Shown here piece after piece: positions 7,120 through 9,604 of a stretch of DNA of 9,604 bases. The translations under genes and the position numbers were made by a program. The DNA comes from an uncultured Muribaculaceae bacterium. GTDB taxonomy: Bacteria > Bacteroidota > Bacteroidia > Bacteroidales > Muribaculaceae. The first letter of the stretch is position 1; each line of letters begins with the position of its first letter. The notes beneath the pieces are model-generated. The model saw nothing but the letters and a program-made list of their open reading frames with translations. It made no database searches and was not told the DNA's origin. The stretch spans positions 1 to 9,604 of the forward strand of contig CAJUKF010000070.1 in assembly GCA_910587355.1 (NCBI GenBank), written 5' to 3'.

Positions 7120-7120
7120 A
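7113..7120 (+). promoter_or_regulatory. Probable promoter of tatA-tatC-symporter
   Basis: TAACTTTA matches TAnnTTTG in all but the last base and lies 44 bp upstream of the tatA start. No TTTG is present at -33. It is the best candidate in the 116-bp gap shared with fabD. Confidence 0.5.
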
Positions 7121-7164
7121 CACTACAAATTACCAATCAGACAATTAACACACTGTAATCCACC

Positions 7165-7380
7165 ATGACATCGCTCTATTTCATTCCTCTTATCTTCGGT
7201 CTTGGCACTCCCGAAGTAATTATAATCATGCTCGTTATCCTGCTTCTTTTCGGAGGCAAGAAAATTCCCGAACTGATGCGCGGCCTCGGCAAAGGCGCCA
7301 AAATGTTCCGTCAGGGCATGGACGAAGCTAAAGCCGAACTCGAAAAGCCTATCGACACAAAATCCGACAACGAGCAGTAA
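7165..7380 (+). CDS. tatA: Sec-independent protein translocase subunit TatA
   Basis: A 71-aa subunit that oligomerises in the inner membrane to let folded proteins with twin-arginine signals cross. It shows the full TatA layout: a short periplasmic N-terminus, the GTPE segment (14-17), one membrane helix (about 17-29), the hinge FGGKKIPEL (29-37), then an amphipathic helix with GLGKGAKMFRQGMDEA (40-55) and a short charged tail. No separate tatB-like gene is present, so this protein probably serves both roles in a TatA-TatC system. tatC follows after 63 bp with no terminator between them. Confidence 0.95.
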   Translation: MTSLYFIPLIFGLGTPEVIIIMLVILLLFGGKKIPELMRGLGKGAKMFRQGMDEAKAELEKPIDTKSDNEQ

Positions 7381-7443
7381 GCTCAGTGCTCTACTTGTAA
7401 AAATCCGCTAACCTCCATACCTCTCTTCCTCTCAAAACAGACG

Positions 7444-8271
7444 ATGGACAAACAGATGTCTTTCTGGGACCACCTCGACGCATTGCGCAAGGTGCTCTTT
7501 CGTATTATCATACTTACCGCATTAGCGGCCGGTGTCATGTTCGCAGCCATGCCGTGGATTTTCGACCACATAATCATGGCTCCGTGCTCTACGTCCTTCG
7601 TCACATACTCCGCTTTCGACAGAATCGCTGAAACATTAGGCTTCGAAGGGCTTGCCACGGGCGACTCTTTCAAAGTAAATATCGTGAGCATACAGCTCAC
7701 ATCTCAGTTCTTCATTCACATGTCGGCTGCATGCTGGGGGGCGCTTGTAGTCGCTTTCCCCTTCATCATCTACATGATTTGGGGATTTGTAAGTCCCGGG
7801 TTGTATGAAAACGAGCGCCAAGGCGCACGCCGTGCATTCTTCTTCGGCAACCTCATGTTCTATCTCGGAGCTGCCGTAGGCTATTTTCTCATTTTTCCTC
7901 TCTCCGTCCGGTTCCTCGCGTCATATCAGCTAAGCACTGCAATTGAACCCATTGTATCGCTCGACAGCTACATGGACACTTTCTTCATGATACTGCTCGC
8001 AATGGGAGCCGTCTTCGAACTTCCGCTTTTCGCCTTTCTGCTCGGCAAGACTGGCATTCTCCACCGCTCGTTCTTCTCCGCCTATCGCCGCCATGCCATT
8101 GTAGCCCTCCTCCTGTTAGCTGCAATCATTACTCCCACAAGCGACCCCTTCACCCTCTTCCTCACTTTCACTCCTATATATGCGCTTTGGGAGCTTAGCT
8201 CGCGTCTCGTACCCGTTGAGAAGCCCGAAAGCGAGGATGAGCCGGCCAACTCGCCTCAAACCGCATCATGA
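7444..8271 (+). CDS. tatC: Sec-independent protein translocase subunit TatC
   Basis: The multi-spanning receptor for twin-arginine signal peptides in the inner membrane. The 275-aa protein begins with the cytoplasmic signature SFWDHLDALRK (6-16) and has about six membrane helices. FVSPGLYENER (115-125) carries Phe115 and Glu124, which correspond to the residues of E. coli TatC (F94, E103) that contact the twin-arginine motif. Glu192 in VFELP matches E. coli E170, and IITPTSDPFT (228-237) is the usual segment before the last helix. The first periplasmic loop (about 44-90) is longer than in E. coli. The hydrophilic tail after residue 255 is rich in Glu and Pro. A second in-frame ATG lies four codons in. 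The stop overlaps the start of the symporter gene by 4 bp (ATGA). Confidence 0.96.
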   Translation: MDKQMSFWDHLDALRKVLFRIIILTALAAGVMFAAMPWIFDHIIMAPCSTSFVTYSAFDRIAETLGFEGLATGDSFKVNIVSIQLTSQFFIHMSAACWGALVVAFPFIIYMIWGFVSPGLYENERQGARRAFFFGNLMFYLGAAVGYFLIFPLSVRFLASYQLSTAIEPIVSLDSYMDTFFMILLAMGAVFELPLFAFLLGKTGILHRSFFSAYRRHAIVALLLLAAIITPTSDPFTLFLTFTPIYALWELSSRLVPVEKPESEDEPANSPQTAS

Positions 8272-9449
8272 AAATCACAAAACTGAGAATAGGCCTTCTC
8301 GCCCGCATCATCATAGCCATTGCCCTCGGCATTGGCGCAGGGTTCATTTTCCCTGACTGGCTCTCGAGAATATTCACTACCTTCGACAGCATATTCAGTA
8401 ATCTGCTCGGTTTCATCATCCCGCTGCTGATACTCGGATTCGTGGCACCGGCTATTGCAGATATCGGCCGTAAAGCCGGAGCTATGCTCGGAGTTACCGT
8501 TCTCATTGCCTATCTGATGACATTCGGAGCGGGTATGACATCGTATTTTACTGCTACATCGGTCTTCCCTGCACTCATAGGTGATGCCAAATTTCCGGCT
8601 GAGGCTTCTGCCTCGGCAAACGCTCTTGCACCGTATTTCACAATCACCATGGAGCCGCTTATGACAGTAATGTCATCGCTCGTGCTCGCTTTTGTACTTG
8701 GCTTCTGCTGCGCGGTACTCCCCGACAGAACCATTACACTCAAAAATCTCCTCTGTGATTTCCGTAACGTAATACAACTGATTATCACGCGACTGATTGT
8801 GCCGCTGCTGCCACTCTATATCTTCGGTATTTTCCTCGATATGACAGCAGCCGGCAGAGTAGGTCCTATACTGATGACCTTCGTAAAAATCATAGCCGTG
8901 ATATTCGTGCTGCATGTGGGCATACTGATTCTGCAGTATTGCATCGCGGCACTTTTCTCCCGCAAAAATCCGTTCAGGAGCCTGTGGACCATGATGCCTG
9001 CCTATGCGACCGCATTGGGAACCCAGTCATCGGCGGCAACGATTCCTGTGACTCTCGAGCGCACTATCCGCATGGGCGTCCGTCCCGATGTAGCAGGCTT
9101 TGTCATACCACTGTGTGCTACAATCCACATGTCGGGTTCTACCCTGAAAATTGTGGCGTGTGCCGTAGCACTGATGATTGTACACGGCATGCCCTTCGAT
9201 ACAGTGATGTTTGCGTCGTTCGTCGCAATGCTCGGCGTAACTATTGTTGCGGCTCCAGGCGTTCCCGGAGGAGCCATAATGGCTTCACTCGGTCTTCTCT
9301 CAAGTATACTCGGCTTTTCGGAAGCAGACAATGCCATGATGATAGCCCTCTACATAGCGATGGACAGCTTCGGCACTGCCTGCAATATCACCGGCGACGG
9401 CGCTATAGCGCAAATTATCAACCGCCTCTTCCCTGCGCACACAGATTAG
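8268..9449 (+). CDS. DAACS-family Na+/H+ symporter, probably neutral substrate
   Basis: A 393-aa secondary transporter of the dicarboxylate/amino acid:cation symporter fold (GltPh, GltP, SstT, DctA), in the inner membrane. Order of motifs: helices 1-6 in the first half; GTQSSAATIPVTLE (251-264), the HP1 serine-rich tip; CATIHMSGS (283-291), the TM7 motif; GVPGGAIMAS (331-340), the HP2 tip; and DSFGTACNITGDG (366-378) in TM8. Compared with GltPh, the TM7 NMDGT reads HMSGS and the TM8 Arg397 position is Gly369, while the equivalents of D394, T398, N401 and D405 remain (D366, T370, N373, D377). Loss of the arginine that holds the substrate side-chain carboxylate argues against glutamate, aspartate or dicarboxylates and for a small neutral substrate, as in SstT-like or ASCT-like members. 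Its start overlaps tatC by 4 bp, so it is translated from the tat transcript; a functional link is not evident. Confidence 0.93.
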   Translation: MKITKLRIGLLARIIIAIALGIGAGFIFPDWLSRIFTTFDSIFSNLLGFIIPLLILGFVAPAIADIGRKAGAMLGVTVLIAYLMTFGAGMTSYFTATSVFPALIGDAKFPAEASASANALAPYFTITMEPLMTVMSSLVLAFVLGFCCAVLPDRTITLKNLLCDFRNVIQLIITRLIVPLLPLYIFGIFLDMTAAGRVGPILMTFVKIIAVIFVLHVGILILQYCIAALFSRKNPFRSLWTMMPAYATALGTQSSAATIPVTLERTIRMGVRPDVAGFVIPLCATIHMSGSTLKIVACAVALMIVHGMPFDTVMFASFVAMLGVTIVAAPGVPGGAIMASLGLLSSILGFSEADNAMMIALYIAMDSFGTACNITGDGAIAQIINRLFPAHTD

Positions 9450-9604
9450 TTATTCTTCCGGCTTCAATGTATAGTCTGATGCAGCCCCGGCTATTTCAAA
9501 GTTGTTGTTCAACAGCGTCAGCGTGTTGTCGCTGCTGTTATAAAGGAAATTATTACTGTCCGCTAAACCATAAAGCAGTGAGTCCAACTTTCTGATAATT
9601 AGAA
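9450..9604 (-). CDS. C-terminal end of a minus-strand gene (partial)
   Basis: A minus-strand frame is open from the window edge (last complete codon 9600-9602) to the TAA at 9450-9452, giving at least 51 residues. The other two minus frames stop within 40 bp. The translation reads KLDSLLYGLADSNNFLYNSS then DNTLTLLNNNFEIAGAASDY and TLKPEE at the C-terminus, a normal, polar, strand-rich composition that suggests an extracytoplasmic or lipoprotein-type product, though no family is recognisable. Its stop codon directly abuts the symporter stop on the opposite strand, leaving no room for an independent terminator between the convergent genes. Its start lies outside the window. Confidence 0.72.
   Translation of the reverse strand, partial: LIIRKLDSLLYGLADSNNFLYNSSDNTLTLLNNNFEIAGAASDYTLKPEE

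Noticed and set aside
7381..7443. Possible small gene or attenuator between tatA and tatC
   Set aside because: The 63-bp gap has no start-stop pair of useful length, no stable hairpin and no T-run; it reads as an ordinary intra-operon spacer.
8939..9595. 218-codon plus-strand open frame overlapping the symporter and the window end
   Set aside because: It is out of frame with the symporter, very rich in Arg, Cys and His, and crosses the minus-strand partial gene; this is typical of a shadow frame.

Overview
The window looks like a housekeeping stretch of chromosome from a Bacteroidota (Bacteroidales) bacterium. Three things point there: promoter motifs of the Bacteroidetes form TAnnTTTG with almost no Shine-Dalgarno sequences, a secreted S9B dipeptidyl peptidase IV of the gut-Bacteroidales type, and a TatA/TatC pair with no tatB. 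The moderate GC content suggests a Muribaculaceae-like organism, but nothing in the sequence decides the family.

Layout. Positions 1-384 are AT-rich and carry no gene I can support; they end in a hairpin that probably terminates the minus-strand tRNA-Ser(CGA) at 385-471. That tRNA has its own TAACTTTG promoter. A second promoter (TATCTTTG, 615-622) faces right and starts a tight four-gene run: secreted DPP-IV (708-2906), a six-TM protein with a soluble C-terminal domain (2910-4232), tRNA dimethylallyltransferase MiaA (4234-5175), and a secreted protein of unknown function (5172-6113). Gaps are 3 bp, 1 bp and a 4-bp ATGA overlap, so co-transcription and translational coupling are likely. A long hairpin at 6112-6147 separates this run from fabD, which comes in on the minus strand (6170-7048). 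fabD and tatA are divergent, and their two -7 motifs lie in the arms of a perfect 9-bp inverted repeat. tatA (7165-7380), tatC (7444-8271) and a DAACS-family symporter (8268-9449, 4-bp overlap with tatC) form a rightward unit. The C-terminal end of a further minus-strand gene runs off the window edge from 9450.

How the genes relate. Most are core functions: peptide degradation in the periplasm, tRNA A37 prenylation, initiation of fatty-acid synthesis, export of folded proteins, and uptake of a small solute. The tRNA-Ser(CGA) carries A36-A37-A38, the sequence MiaA recognises, so the window holds both the enzyme and one probable substrate. I found no mobile element, CRISPR array, phage gene or defence system.

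The least ordinary items are the membrane protein, whose C-terminal half reads like a Nudix fold that has lost its catalytic glutamates, and the symporter, which lacks the arginine and aspartate that define acidic-amino-acid transporters of its family.
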